A stretch of 64,000 bases of DNA from Herbihabitans rhizosphaerae (GTDB lineage: Bacteria; Actinomycetota; Actinomycetes; Mycobacteriales; Pseudonocardiaceae): the NCBI RefSeq assembly GCF_004216555.1, contig NZ_SGWQ01000019.1:1-64000 (forward strand), written 5' to 3'. The notes under the pieces were generated by a model. That model saw only the letters and a program-made list of their open reading frames with translations, ran no database searches and had not been told where the DNA came from. The translations under genes and the position numbers were made by a program. This document shows, one piece after another, positions 43,914 through 52,797 of this stretch. Each line of letters opens with the position of its first letter. Position 1 is the stretch's first letter.

Positions 43914-43919
43914 TAGCCT
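43914..43919 (+). promoter_or_regulatory. Leaderless -10 box (TAGCCT) of dgt
   Basis: TAGCCT followed by seven bases and the GTG at 43927. It favours 43927 over the GTG at 43921 as the dgt start. Confidence 0.45.
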
Positions 43920-43926
43920 CGTGCCG

Positions 43927-45222
43927 GTGAACGGCGGATACACCGAGCACGACACGGCTCGCCGGTTTCCCGAGCCGCCGAAGGGTGGCGCGCTGCCCGG
44001 CTCGATGCTGTCGCGGCGCAGCCCGTTCGCGCGCGATCGCGCCAGGGTGTTGCACTCGGCGGCGCTGCGCAGGCTGGCCGGCAAGACGCAGGTGGTCGGG
44101 CCGGGTGAGGGTGCCGAGGTGACCGGCGCGCCCCGGACCCGGCTGACCCACTCGCTGGAGGTCGCGCAGATCGGGCGCGGGATCGCGGAGGACCTCGGCT
44201 GCGATCCCGACGTGGTGGACACCGCCGGCCTCGCGCACGACATCGGCCACCCGCCGTTCGGGCACAACGGTGAGCGCGCGCTGAACGAGGTGGCGCAGGC
44301 CTGCGGCGGGTTCGAGGGCAATGCGCAGACGCTGCGCATCCTGACCCGGCTCGAGCCGAAGGTGCTCGGTGAGGCGGGCGCCGAGCACGGCCTCAACCTC
44401 ACCCGGGCGACGCTGGACGCCTCGACCAAGTACCCGTGGCCGCGGCGCGACGGCGAGGTCAAGTTCGGGGTCTACGACGACGACATCGAGGTGTTCGAGT
44501 GGATCAGGCAGGGCGCTGAGCCGAGGCGGCGGTGTGTCGAGGCGCAGATCATGGACTGGTCCGACGACGTCGCGTACTCGGTGCACGACGTGGAGGACGG
44601 CGTGCACTCCGGGCGGATCACGCTCGCCTCGCTCGCCGATCCGGTCGAGCGCGCGGCGGTCGCCGAGATCGCGGCCAAGCACTTCTCCGCCGCACCGGTG
44701 TCGGCGCTGGAGGGGGCGGCCGACGATCTGCTGCGGCTGCCCGTGGTCGCGGAGCTGGCCCGCAACGGGTACGACGCGTCGCTGCCGGCACAGGTGACAC
44801 TGAAGCGCATGACCAGTGAGCTGGTCGGGCGGTTCGTGGCCGCCGCGGTCACCGCCACGCTGCACCGCTACCCGGACCGGCCGATCACCCGCTACTCGGC
44901 CGATCTGGTGCTGCCCGAGCGGGCCGCTGCCGAGGTGGCGCTGCTCAAGGCGATGGCGCTGCGGTACGTGATGAGCGACCCGGACCGGCTGGTGTTGCAG
45001 GCCGCACAACGGGAACTCCTCACCGCACTCGTGGCCAACCTGGCCGACGGCGCGCCGGACGCGCTGGAGCCGGCGTTCCGGCCGGGGTGGCTGGCCGCGG
45101 CTGACGACGCCGGGCGGCTTCGGGTCGTGGTGGACCAGGTCGCCTCGCTCACCGACGAGCAGGCGGTGGCGTGGTGCGACGCGCTGATCGAGCACGGAGA
45201 GCCGCCCGTTCGCCCACGGTGA
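43927..45222 (+). CDS. dgt: Deoxyguanosinetriphosphate triphosphohydrolase-like protein
   Basis: 431 residues with the HD-domain metal ligands: RLTHSLEVAQIGR, then GLAHDIGHPPFGHNGE (His104-Asp105) and MDWSDDVAYSVHDVEDG. The enzyme removes triphosphate from dGTP and controls the dNTP pool. The gene leads towards dnaG as in mycobacteria (dgt upstream of dnaG), although five genes have been inserted between the two here. GTG 43927 fits a leaderless start. Confidence 0.94.
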   Translation: MNGGYTEHDTARRFPEPPKGGALPGSMLSRRSPFARDRARVLHSAALRRLAGKTQVVGPGEGAEVTGAPRTRLTHSLEVAQIGRGIAEDLGCDPDVVDTAGLAHDIGHPPFGHNGERALNEVAQACGGFEGNAQTLRILTRLEPKVLGEAGAEHGLNLTRATLDASTKYPWPRRDGEVKFGVYDDDIEVFEWIRQGAEPRRRCVEAQIMDWSDDVAYSVHDVEDGVHSGRITLASLADPVERAAVAEIAAKHFSAAPVSALEGAADDLLRLPVVAELARNGYDASLPAQVTLKRMTSELVGRFVAAAVTATLHRYPDRPITRYSADLVLPERAAAEVALLKAMALRYVMSDPDRLVLQAAQRELLTALVANLADGAPDALEPAFRPGWLAAADDAGRLRVVVDQVASLTDEQAVAWCDALIEHGEPPVRPR

Positions 45223-45262
45223 AAGTGAGCAGGGTGCTCCCGGGCGGTGGCAGACTGGCCGT

Positions 45263-46357
45263 GTGGATACCGCTACCGACCGCAAGCACCTCGCGTACAC
45301 GCTGGCCATGCACCGTGTCGTCGCGCCGAACGCGACCCGCAACGCGTGCTGGTCGCCGTTCTCCGTGGCGAGCGCACTCGGGTTACTCGCGCAGGGCGCC
45401 CGCGGGCTGACCCGCGACGAGCTGACCGAGCTGCTCGGCGAGCCGGGCGAGCTGCTGGGCAGAGCGGCGACGCTCAGCACGGCCGGCCACGGCCAGGACG
45501 AGCCGGTGATCGCGGTGTCCAACACGCTGTGGGCCGACTCCGCGATCGAGGTGGAACAGTCCTTTGTGGACGAACTGGCGAAGTGGTCCGGCGGCAGCGT
45601 GCGCAACGCGCCGTTCCGCGAGTCGCCAGGGCCGGCGCGGCAGACGATCAACGCCGACGTCGCGGAGACCACCCGCGGGCTGATTCCGGAGCTGCTGCCG
45701 GAGGGCTCGATCCACGCCGACACGGTGTCCGCCCTGGTGAACGCGCTGTACTTGAAGTGCGCCTGGCGGTACCGGTTCACCGAGCGAGAGACCTCGCCCG
45801 CGCCGTTCCACACGCCGTCCGGTGCGGTCGACGTGCCGACGATGCGGCTCACCGAACGCGTCGGGTACGCCGCCGTGGACGGCTGGCAGGTGGTGAGCCT
45901 GCCGGCCGTCGGGGGAGTGGACGCGCTGATTCTGTTGCCGGACAACGACTTGGCCGACGCGGAGTCCACTTTGGACGAAGACCGGCTGGGCACGCTGCTG
46001 GACGCGCCGGAGCTGACCAGGGTGCGCCTGGCGATGCCGAAGCTCGACGTGTCGATGGAGGCCGAGCTCAGTCCGGCGCTGCGCCGGCTCGGCGTGCGCT
46101 CGGTGTTCACCGACGAGGCCGACCTGTCCGGGATCAGCCCCAGCCGGCTCGCGGTGTCGGCTGTGCTGCACGAGTCCGTGCTCAAGGTCGACGAGCAGGG
46201 CTTCGAGGGCGCCGCCGCCACCGCGGTGATGATGCGGATGACCTCGGTCGAGATCGGCGAGCCGGTGCGGGTCGACGTGGACCGCCCGTTCCTGCTCGTG
46301 GTCCGGCACGCCGAGACGGGGGTGATCTACTTCGTGGCGCGGGTGACCGAGCCGTAA
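45263..46357 (+). CDS. Serpin-family protein
   Basis: 364 residues covering the whole serpin fold: NACWSPFSVASALGLLAQGARG, NTLWADSAIEVEQSF, VNALYLKCAWRYRF, VDALILLPD, VRLAMPKLDVS, and the hinge and reactive loop starting VDEQGFEGAAATAV (~residues 311-331), then DRPFLLVVRH. Reading the loop on the usual P17-P1 count gives P14 Phe and P12 Gly, unusual for inhibitory serpins, and P1 near Thr or Arg. No signal peptide, so probably cytoplasmic. GTG 45263. Serpins are scarce in actinobacteria. Confidence 0.9.
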   Translation: MDTATDRKHLAYTLAMHRVVAPNATRNACWSPFSVASALGLLAQGARGLTRDELTELLGEPGELLGRAATLSTAGHGQDEPVIAVSNTLWADSAIEVEQSFVDELAKWSGGSVRNAPFRESPGPARQTINADVAETTRGLIPELLPEGSIHADTVSALVNALYLKCAWRYRFTERETSPAPFHTPSGAVDVPTMRLTERVGYAAVDGWQVVSLPAVGGVDALILLPDNDLADAESTLDEDRLGTLLDAPELTRVRLAMPKLDVSMEAELSPALRRLGVRSVFTDEADLSGISPSRLAVSAVLHESVLKVDEQGFEGAAATAVMMRMTSVEIGEPVRVDVDRPFLLVVRHAETGVIYFVARVTEP

Positions 46358-46450
46358 GAGCAGGCCCGGCAGGGTTGCTGCGTCCGGGCGTCGCGTGCGC
46401 GCCGGCGATCGTGCTAGTCATTGCTGGCGGGGTGACGAGAGGAGCCGGGC

Positions 46451-47707
46451 GTGCTCAGACGTGCTGTCGTGGTGGTGATGGTCGCGGTGGCGACCGTGCT
46501 CGGGTTGCTGGTCGTCCCGGCCGGGGCGACGCCACCGGACCGGCCGACCGGCCCGGTCGACCTGGTCGGGGAGCTCGGTGGCGTGCCGTACGAGATCCGG
46601 GTGCCGGCCAACTGGAACCGCACGCTGGTGATGTACGCGCACGGCTACGAGGACGCGGCCGATCATCCAGGTGAGCCGGGCCGGCGCCCGCCGAACTCGC
46701 ACATCTCCGAGGCGCACGAGCAGGCGATGCTGAACGCCGGGTACGCGATCGCCGGCTCCGCCTACGCCTCGGCCGGCTGGGCGGTTCGCGACGGCATCCG
46801 TGACACCCGCGCGCTGGCCAAGCACTTCGGCAAGGTCGTCGGCAAGCCCAGGGTGACGTTGCTCGGCGGCTACTCGATGGGCTCGATCATCACGTTCGAG
46901 AGCATCGAGCGGTACGCCGAGACCTACGACGGCGCGATGCCGTCCTGCCCGGTCGGCGCCGGCAGCACGCGCACCTGGGACGGTGTCGCGGCGGTGGCGT
47001 CGGCCTACGCGGCGGTGTACGGATGGCCGGCGGCCTGGGGACGCCCCGGCGACGTGCGCGACGATCTCGACTTCGAGTCCGAGGTCGCGCCGATTCTCCA
47101 GGCCCAGCTCGCCGCGCCGGACGGGCGCGGCAAGTTCGAGTTCATGCGGCTCGCCGCCGGCGTGCCGACCGGACCCGAGTGGCCCCTGGGCATCTGGTCC
47201 TTCGCCACCGAGGGGCGCGCGGAGCTCGAACGCCGCGCCGGCGGTCCGATCACGCAGAACCTGGACCACACCTACCGACTGTCCACTTCGGACAGGCAGT
47301 ACCTCGCCGGCCTCGGCGTCGGCGGTGACCAGGTCGACGGCTATCTGTCCACAATGGACAAGAAGCGGCTGGGCGCGCACCCGAAGGCGCGGCACTACCT
47401 GGAGCGCTACGCCGACTACAGCGGCCGGATCCGCAACCCCGTGCTGACCTTGCACACCACGGTCGACGCGCTGGTGCCGCAGGCGCACATCAGCGCCTAC
47501 AACCAGACGGTGGCCGACGCCGGCCGCGAGCGCAACGCGGCCAACGCGTGGACCAGCGGCGTCGGGCACTGCCGGTTCACGCCGACGCAGGTGGTGACCG
47601 CGACCAAGGCGCTGGAGTCGTGGGTGCGCACCGGGCAGCGACCGGGCCGGCTTCCCGCCGAGCAGGGTTTCGTCGCCTACGACCCGCCACCCTGGCCCCA
47701 GCCCTGA
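46451..47707 (+). CDS. Secreted alpha/beta hydrolase
   Basis: 418 residues: Sec signal peptide (MLRRAVVVVMVAVATVLG..., cleavage near AGA-TPP at ~26), then an alpha/beta-hydrolase domain with nucleophile Ser142 in GGYSMGSII, Asp339 in TLHTTVDALVP and His373 in GVGHCRF. Probably an exported esterase or peptidase-like enzyme. Two copies of the GTCCA-N3-TGGAC-type sequence lie inside (47281, 47347). Follows the serpin by 93 bases. Confidence 0.85.
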   Translation: MLRRAVVVVMVAVATVLGLLVVPAGATPPDRPTGPVDLVGELGGVPYEIRVPANWNRTLVMYAHGYEDAADHPGEPGRRPPNSHISEAHEQAMLNAGYAIAGSAYASAGWAVRDGIRDTRALAKHFGKVVGKPRVTLLGGYSMGSIITFESIERYAETYDGAMPSCPVGAGSTRTWDGVAAVASAYAAVYGWPAAWGRPGDVRDDLDFESEVAPILQAQLAAPDGRGKFEFMRLAAGVPTGPEWPLGIWSFATEGRAELERRAGGPITQNLDHTYRLSTSDRQYLAGLGVGGDQVDGYLSTMDKKRLGAHPKARHYLERYADYSGRIRNPVLTLHTTVDALVPQAHISAYNQTVADAGRERNAANAWTSGVGHCRFTPTQVVTATKALESWVRTGQRPGRLPAEQGFVAYDPPPWPQP

Positions 47708-47714
47708 CCTGGGC

Positions 47715-47741
47715 TGTCACACCTTCGGAGGCTGTCCCGTC
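47715..47741 (+). promoter_or_regulatory. ECF41-type promoter (TGTCACA-N16-CGTC)
   Basis: TGTCACA at 47715-47721 and CGTC at 47738-47741 are separated by exactly 16 bases, the consensus known for ECF41 sigma factors. It is in the spacer just before the carboxymuconolactone-decarboxylase gene at 47798, and an ECF41-type sigma gene lies 1.5 kb downstream, so this is the likely target promoter of that sigma factor. Confidence 0.8.
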
Positions 47742-47797
47742 CAGGTCGTAGGAGGGCGCGCACGGAGCGCGCCCGGTGACGATCGGGAGGGCACGTC

Positions 47798-48376
47798 ATG
47801 CCTCGGATCCCTGGTGTGGCAACGAAGAACGCGAGCGCACTGATTCGCGTCGGGTACCGGTTCGCGCGCCGGCGTTACGGCGCGGTGCCCGAGCCGTTCA
47901 CCGTCGTGGCGCACCACCGCAAGCTGTTCATGGCCAGCGCCAAGCACGAGATGGCCGTGGAGAAGGCGTCGAAGGTGCTCCCGGCGAGCGTGCGCGAGCT
48001 GGCCGTGTACCGCGTGGCACAGCAGCTCGGCTGCTCGTGGTGCGTCGACTTCGGCACCATGCTGCAGAAGCACGACGGCCTGGACATCGACCGGCTCAAG
48101 AACATCGACGACTACCAGGACTCGCCGAGCTACACCGAGCAGGAGAAGCTCGCGATCTCCTACGCCGACGCGATGACCGCGAGCCCGGTGACCGTCACCG
48201 ACGAACTGGTCAAGCGGTTGCGCGACGAGTTCGGCGACGACGGCGTGATCGAACTGAGCTACCAGATCGGCCTGGAGAATATGCGCGCCCGGCTCAACAG
48301 TGCACTGGACATCACCGACCAGGGCTTCACCTCGGGCGACGCCTGCCGGGTTCCGGTGCCATCCGACCCGAGGTAA
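47798..48376 (+). CDS. Carboxymuconolactone decarboxylase (CMD/AhpD-like) family protein
   Basis: 192 residues with the redox Cys pair in LGCSWCVDFG (C-x-x-C), as in AhpD-type CMD proteins, and helical packing around it (VLPASVRELAVYRVAQQ; EQEKLAISYADAMT). CMD, oxidoreductase or epimerase genes (COE) are the standard partners of ECF41 sigma factors. A perfect ECF41 promoter lies upstream and a sigma gene of that group is near. Ribosome site GGGAGGGC. Probably a small redox protein in a stress response. Confidence 0.92.
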   Translation: MPRIPGVATKNASALIRVGYRFARRRYGAVPEPFTVVAHHRKLFMASAKHEMAVEKASKVLPASVRELAVYRVAQQLGCSWCVDFGTMLQKHDGLDIDRLKNIDDYQDSPSYTEQEKLAISYADAMTASPVTVTDELVKRLRDEFGDDGVIELSYQIGLENMRARLNSALDITDQGFTSGDACRVPVPSDPR

Positions 48377-48427
48377 CGATCACCCGGTAACCTCCCCGCG
48401 ACAACACTCGTCCCGGGGAGGGGACCG

Positions 48428-49330
48428 ATGGGGTTTCGACGTACTGGGTGGATCATCGCGGCACTGATCACGGCGGGGGTCGTCGGCGCGACGGTGGCGT
48501 ACGCCGCGCCAGGCCACGAATCGTCCACTGTGGACAGTCGTGCGGACGGTGAACTCCGCTACTTCGGGTACTTCGGCGCGCGGATGATGGCCGACACCGG
48601 CAACCACCTGCCGGAGGTGGCCGGCCGGTCGAACCTGAACCACGTCAACATCAGCGACTACGATCGGTACGCGCCCGAGGTGCTCGACGACTGCGCGCCC
48701 GCGTCCTGCGCGGTGTACACCGGCTTCGAGATGTTCGCCGAGTGCGACGGGGAGAACAGCCCGAACTGCCACCTGTACCCCGACTACCGCGAGCGCTGGC
48801 TGCGGCTGGCCGAGGCGGTGCGGCCCAAGCTGGACAAGGTGGCGGCGTTCTACCTGCTCGACGAGCCGTACCACCACGGAGCGAAGGTCGCCGACGTGGC
48901 CACCGCGGCGCGCACGATCAAGGAGACCTTCCCGGACGCGAAGGTGATGCTGGTCGAGGCCGGCTACAAGATCGCCTCGATCGAGGTGCCCGCCGAGGTC
49001 GACTGGATCGGCTTCGACGACTACTGCAAGTCGCCGGCCGAGGTCGAGTCGATCCTGGGCGCACTGGAGGAGCGCACCCGGCCCGAGCAGGGGCTGTTCC
49101 TGTTCCCGCAGGCGGCGCCGCTGCGCATGTGCGGCAGTCTGCCGGGACACACGACCGACACCGAGCTGGCCGCGCTGCAGCACGAGTACCACGCGATCGC
49201 CAAGCGGCACCCGAGGGTGATCGGCCTGATGACGTTCGGCTTCTGGGTCGAGGGCACCGCGCCGACCCAGTTGCCCGAGACGTTCGCCGCGCACCAGCGG
49301 ATCGCCGGCGAGATCATCGGCGGCCGCTGA
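48428..49330 (+). CDS. Secreted TIM-barrel-like protein, possible glycoside hydrolase
   Basis: 300 residues: signal peptide (MGFRRTGWIIAALITAGVVGATVAYA), then a probably (beta/alpha)8 domain: YFGYFGARMMAD, VAAFYLLDEPYHHG (with a DEP motif of a catalytic acid strand), WIGFDDYC (second acid), and GFWVEGTA near the end. The arrangement resembles clan A-type glycoside hydrolases, but no family can be named. It lies in the same direction as the CMD gene, 51 bases downstream, and may share its ECF41-driven transcript. Confidence 0.65.
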   Translation: MGFRRTGWIIAALITAGVVGATVAYAAPGHESSTVDSRADGELRYFGYFGARMMADTGNHLPEVAGRSNLNHVNISDYDRYAPEVLDDCAPASCAVYTGFEMFAECDGENSPNCHLYPDYRERWLRLAEAVRPKLDKVAAFYLLDEPYHHGAKVADVATAARTIKETFPDAKVMLVEAGYKIASIEVPAEVDWIGFDDYCKSPAEVESILGALEERTRPEQGLFLFPQAAPLRMCGSLPGHTTDTELAALQHEYHAIAKRHPRVIGLMTFGFWVEGTAPTQLPETFAAHQRIAGEIIGGR

Positions 49331-49336
49331 GCACCC

Positions 49337-50266
49337 TCAGGGCAGTTCGACGTGGGTGAGCTTGTCCGGGTTGACCACGTCGTACATGGAGACGATCTTG
49401 CCGTCGCGGACCGCGAAGGACGTGATCCGCGGCGACATCTCCCACTTGTGGCCGTCGGCGGGAACCTGCGGCATCGCCATGCCCAGATCGCCGTTGACCA
49501 GGACGAGCTGACCGGTGGTGATCGTCTCCGCGGTGTACTTTTCCATGAGGCCCATGAGGAATCGGGCGATCTTGTCCGCGCCGACCATGTGCCGCCGCGC
49601 GGTACGGGCCTTGCCGTCGCTGTCGCCGACCAGCACGGCGTCCGGGTGCAGCAGCTTGACCACCGAGGCGATGTCGCCGCTGGCGACCGCGGCCAGGAAC
49701 CGCTCGATCAGCTCCCGCTGCTCCTGCAGCGGCGCGCGCGGCGGCGGGTCCGCGTCGGCCAGCGCCTTGCGTCCGCGTGACGCGTGCTGGCGGGCGGACG
49801 CGGTGGAGCAGCCGAGGGTCTCCGCGATCTCGCCGAACGGCACGGAGAACGCGTCGTGCAGCACGAACGCCACGCGCTGCTCGGGGGTGAGCTTGTCCAG
49901 CACCACCATCGCGGCCATCCGCACGCCGTCGGCGCGCACGACCGAATCCAGCGGATCGTCGCCCGGCGGTGGGCCGAACGGCGTGACCACGGGCTCCGGC
50001 AGCCACTCGCCGACGTAGGTCTCGCGCCGCACGGCCGCCGAGCGCAGCCGGTCCAGGCAGATCCGGCCGACGACGGTGGTCAGCCAGCCGCGGAGGTCGC
50101 GGATCTCCGCACGCCGATCGATGTCCAAAGTGGACAGTCGAAGCCAGGCCTCCTGGACCGCGTCCTCGGCGTCGGTGACCGCACCGGTCAGCCGGTAACC
50201 GACCGCCATCAGGTGCGCACGGTGGTCGGCGAACTCGTCGGCAAGAGCGTCCACACTGACGGTCAT
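49337..50266 (-). CDS. sigJ: ECF41-type sigma factor with C-terminal SnoaL-like domain (SigJ-like)
   Basis: 309 residues: sigma-70 region 2 (HRAHLMAVGYRLTGAVTDAEDAVQEAWLRL), region 4 (LTPEQRVAFVLHDAFSVPFGEIAETLGCSTASARQHASRGRKAL) and a ~100-residue SnoaL/NTF2-like extension (ERFLAAVASGDIASVVKLLHPDAVLVGDSDG). The latter replaces an anti-sigma factor in ECF41 proteins. ATG 50266. Target promoter TGTCACA-N16-CGTC appears before the CMD gene at 47798. No self-promoter of the perfect form was found upstream of the sigma gene; only TGTCGCA. Confidence 0.94.
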   Translation of the reverse strand: MTVSVDALADEFADHRAHLMAVGYRLTGAVTDAEDAVQEAWLRLSTLDIDRRAEIRDLRGWLTTVVGRICLDRLRSAAVRRETYVGEWLPEPVVTPFGPPPGDDPLDSVVRADGVRMAAMVVLDKLTPEQRVAFVLHDAFSVPFGEIAETLGCSTASARQHASRGRKALADADPPPRAPLQEQRELIERFLAAVASGDIASVVKLLHPDAVLVGDSDGKARTARRHMVGADKIARFLMGLMEKYTAETITTGQLVLVNGDLGMAMPQVPADGHKWEMSPRITSFAVRDGKIVSMYDVVNPDKLTHVELP

Positions 50267-50320
50267 GGCTTCGAGTGTGCCCCACGCGTGTGCTGCCGGC
50301 TTCGTCTGATGCGACACATC

Positions 50321-50326
50321 TACTAT
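50321..50326 (+). promoter_or_regulatory. Leaderless -10 box (TACTAT) of dnaG
   Basis: TACTAT followed by six bases and the GTG at 50333; no ribosome site is present, as expected for a leaderless transcript. It also fixes the dnaG start. Confidence 0.65.
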
Positions 50327-50332
50327 GAACGT

Positions 50333-52240
50333 GTGGCAGGGCGTATCCGGGAGAGCGATATCGCGCTGGTCCGCGAGCGCAACCGGATCGACGAGATCGT
50401 CGGCGAGTACGTCCAGCTGCGCAACGGCGGCGGCGGATCGCTGAAGGGCCTGTGCCCGTTCCACGACGAGAAGACCGCCAGCTTCAACGTCCGCCCGACG
50501 CACGGCACGTTCCACTGCTTCGGCTGCGGCGAGGGCGGCGACGTGATCGCCTTCCTCATGAAGATCGAGCACCTCACCTTCGTCGAGGCGGTCGAGCGGC
50601 TCGCCGAGCGCTCCGGCATCACGCTGAACTACGAGGGCGGCGGCGCTCGCCGGCAGCAGGATCGCGGCACCCGGGCACGCCTGGTCGAGGCGCACCGCGC
50701 GGCCGCCGAGTTCTATGCCGAGCAGCTGACCACGCAGGACGCCACGAAGGCCCGCGAGTTCCTCAAGGAGCGCGGCTTCGACGCGGCCGCGGCCGCCACG
50801 TTCGGCTGCGGGTTCGCGCCGGCCGGCTGGGACAAGCTCACCAAGTACCTGCTCGGGCGCGGTTTCGAGCTGGCCGAGCTGTACAAGGCGCAGCTGTCCA
50901 AGGAGGGGCGTCAGGGCCCGATCGACCGGTTCCACCGCAGGCTGCTGTGGCCGATCAAGGACCTGTCCGGTGACGTGGTCGGGTTCGGCGCGCGGCGGCT
51001 GTTCGACGACGACCCGATCCAGGCGAAGTACCTGAACACCTCGGAGAGCCCGATCTACCGCAAGTCCGCGGTGCTGTTCGGGCTCGACCTGGCCAAGCGG
51101 GAGATCGCCAAGCGCCGTCAGCTGGTGATCGTCGAGGGCTACACCGACGTGATGGCGATGCACCTGGCCGGTATTCCGACCGCGGTCGCCACGTGTGGCA
51201 CGGCGTTCGGCACCGAGCACATGAAGGTGCTCGCACGCCTGCTGTTCGACGCCTCGTACAACAAGGTGAGCCTGGGCAGCGAGATCATCTTCACCTTCGA
51301 CGGTGACGCGGCCGGGCAGAACGCCGCGCGCAAGGCGTTCGACGACGATCAGCAGTGGGCCAGTGACACCTACATCGCGGTCGCGCCGGACGGGATGGAC
51401 CCGTGTGAGCTGCGCCAGGCCAAGGGTGACGTCGCGGTGCGCGATCTCGTGGCGCGGAGGCGGCCGCTGTTCGAATTCGCCATCCGCGGGCTGCTCGGTG
51501 AGTTCGACCTGGAGACCGCCGAGGGCCGGGTCGGCGCGCTGCGGAACTCGGTTCCCCTTGTGGCACAGATCAAAGACGTTGCGCTGCGCGACGAGTACGC
51601 GCGCCAGGTGGCCGGTTGGGTCGGCTGGGAAGACACATTGACCGTGGTGCGCCGCGTGCGGGAGACCGCTGGGTCGGGCACGCCGCCGCCGAGGCGTGCG
51701 CGACCGGCCGACCCGAACCAGGGCGCGCTCGCCGTGGACGTCGACGGCCCGCCTCGGCCGCGGCCGGACGACCCGCGATTCTGGGTGCAGCGCGAGTCGA
51801 TCAAGTGCGCGCTGCAGGTGCCGGAGCTGGCCGGGCCGTACTACGACCAGGTGCCGGACGACGCGTTCTCCGATCCGGCATACCGGGAGCTGCACCAGGC
51901 GCTGATCAAGTCCGGCGGTGCGTCCAGTGGGCTCGCCGGCCCGGCGCTGGTGGACGCCGTGCGCGAGAACTGTCCACATCAGACGGTGCGGTCGCTGCTC
52001 ACCGAGCTGGCCGTGGAATCGTTGCGCGCCAAGACGGAACCGGACGCGCGGTATGTGTCCAGCCTGGTCGCCAGGATGCAGGAGAACCTCGTCGCGCGGC
52101 AGATCGCCGACCTGAAGTCGCGGCTGCAGCGGGTGAACCCGGTCGAGGAGTCCGAGGAGTACCGCACGCTGTTCGGCGATCTCGTGGCGCTGGAGCAGTA
52201 CCGCAAGGCGCTCGGCGAGCAGGCGGCGGGAGGCCTGTAG
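50333..52240 (+). CDS. dnaG: DNA primase DnaG
   Basis: 635 residues: zinc-binding domain CPFHDEKTASF ... HCFGCGEGGD, the RNA polymerase core with TOPRIM motifs VIVEGYTDVMAMH and TFDGDAAGQNAARKAF, and a C-terminal helicase-binding domain. It makes RNA primers at the replication fork. The GTG 50333 start is fixed by a -10 box six bases upstream and by the match of VAGRIRESDIALVRERN to the family start. The stop shares bases with the next gene's start (TAGTGG). Confidence 0.97.
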   Translation: MAGRIRESDIALVRERNRIDEIVGEYVQLRNGGGGSLKGLCPFHDEKTASFNVRPTHGTFHCFGCGEGGDVIAFLMKIEHLTFVEAVERLAERSGITLNYEGGGARRQQDRGTRARLVEAHRAAAEFYAEQLTTQDATKAREFLKERGFDAAAAATFGCGFAPAGWDKLTKYLLGRGFELAELYKAQLSKEGRQGPIDRFHRRLLWPIKDLSGDVVGFGARRLFDDDPIQAKYLNTSESPIYRKSAVLFGLDLAKREIAKRRQLVIVEGYTDVMAMHLAGIPTAVATCGTAFGTEHMKVLARLLFDASYNKVSLGSEIIFTFDGDAAGQNAARKAFDDDQQWASDTYIAVAPDGMDPCELRQAKGDVAVRDLVARRRPLFEFAIRGLLGEFDLETAEGRVGALRNSVPLVAQIKDVALRDEYARQVAGWVGWEDTLTVVRRVRETAGSGTPPPRRARPADPNQGALAVDVDGPPRPRPDDPRFWVQRESIKCALQVPELAGPYYDQVPDDAFSDPAYRELHQALIKSGGASSGLAGPALVDAVRENCPHQTVRSLLTELAVESLRAKTEPDARYVSSLVARMQENLVARQIADLKSRLQRVNPVEESEEYRTLFGDLVALEQYRKALGEQAAGGL

Positions 52241-52785
52241 TGGCCTCGCTCGTGCGCCGGCTGTTCGGCAAGCTCACCCACGGGCTGCCCGACTCGTTCA
52301 CCGGTGAGCTGTCGCCGGAGGAGAACGTCGTGGCGGTGGGCGACCTGCGCGGCGGCGGTCATCTGGTGGCGACCACGCGCGGACTGTGGATCAGCGACGG
52401 TACCGACGCGCGCCGCCTCGACTGGCACCTGATCAGCAAGGCGGCGTGGGACGACGGCTCGCTGACCGTCGTCGAGGCGCGCGAGTCCGGCACGGCGGGT
52501 GCCGCGGTGCTGCTGGAAGACCAAGCGCCGCAACGGTTTCGGCTGTCCACGCCGCGCAAGGTGCCACAGGTGGTGCACCAGCGGGTGACCGGTTCGATCA
52601 AGTCCAGCCATCATCGCGATCTGCCCGGTGGTGGGGCGTGGTTCGTGCAGCGGTCGGTGCCGGGGCAGGACGGGGTCGTGTTGCAGGTCCGCCCCGACCC
52701 GGGCACCGACGAGGGTCCGCTGCGCTCACTCGCGGCCGAGGTCGCCGAGGCGATGCGCCTCGCCCGCGAGCGCGCCCAGCAGTAG
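52240..52785 (+). CDS. Conserved hypothetical protein following dnaG
   Basis: 181 residues. Begins MASLVRRLFGKLTHGLPDSFTGELSPEENVVAVGD and continues with strand-rich sequence LVATTRGLWISDGTDARRLDWHLISKAAWD, TVVEARESG, FRLSTPRKVPQVV. Such short proteins directly after dnaG are conserved in Pseudonocardiales. GTG 52240 overlaps dnaG, so translation is coupled. Function unknown. Confidence 0.8.
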   Translation: MASLVRRLFGKLTHGLPDSFTGELSPEENVVAVGDLRGGGHLVATTRGLWISDGTDARRLDWHLISKAAWDDGSLTVVEARESGTAGAAVLLEDQAPQRFRLSTPRKVPQVVHQRVTGSIKSSHHRDLPGGGAWFVQRSVPGQDGVVLQVRPDPGTDEGPLRSLAAEVAEAMRLARERAQQ

Positions 52786-52797
52786 GTTCAGCAGTGA

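Noticed and set aside
43117-46221. Minus-strand ORF of 1034 codons opposite YdcF, dgt and serpin
   Set aside because: Low-complexity shadow; all three plus-strand genes are clear family members.
50267-50332. ECF41 self-promoter before the sigma gene
   Set aside because: TGTCGCA on the minus strand differs from TGTCACA, and no CGTC lies 16 bases on.
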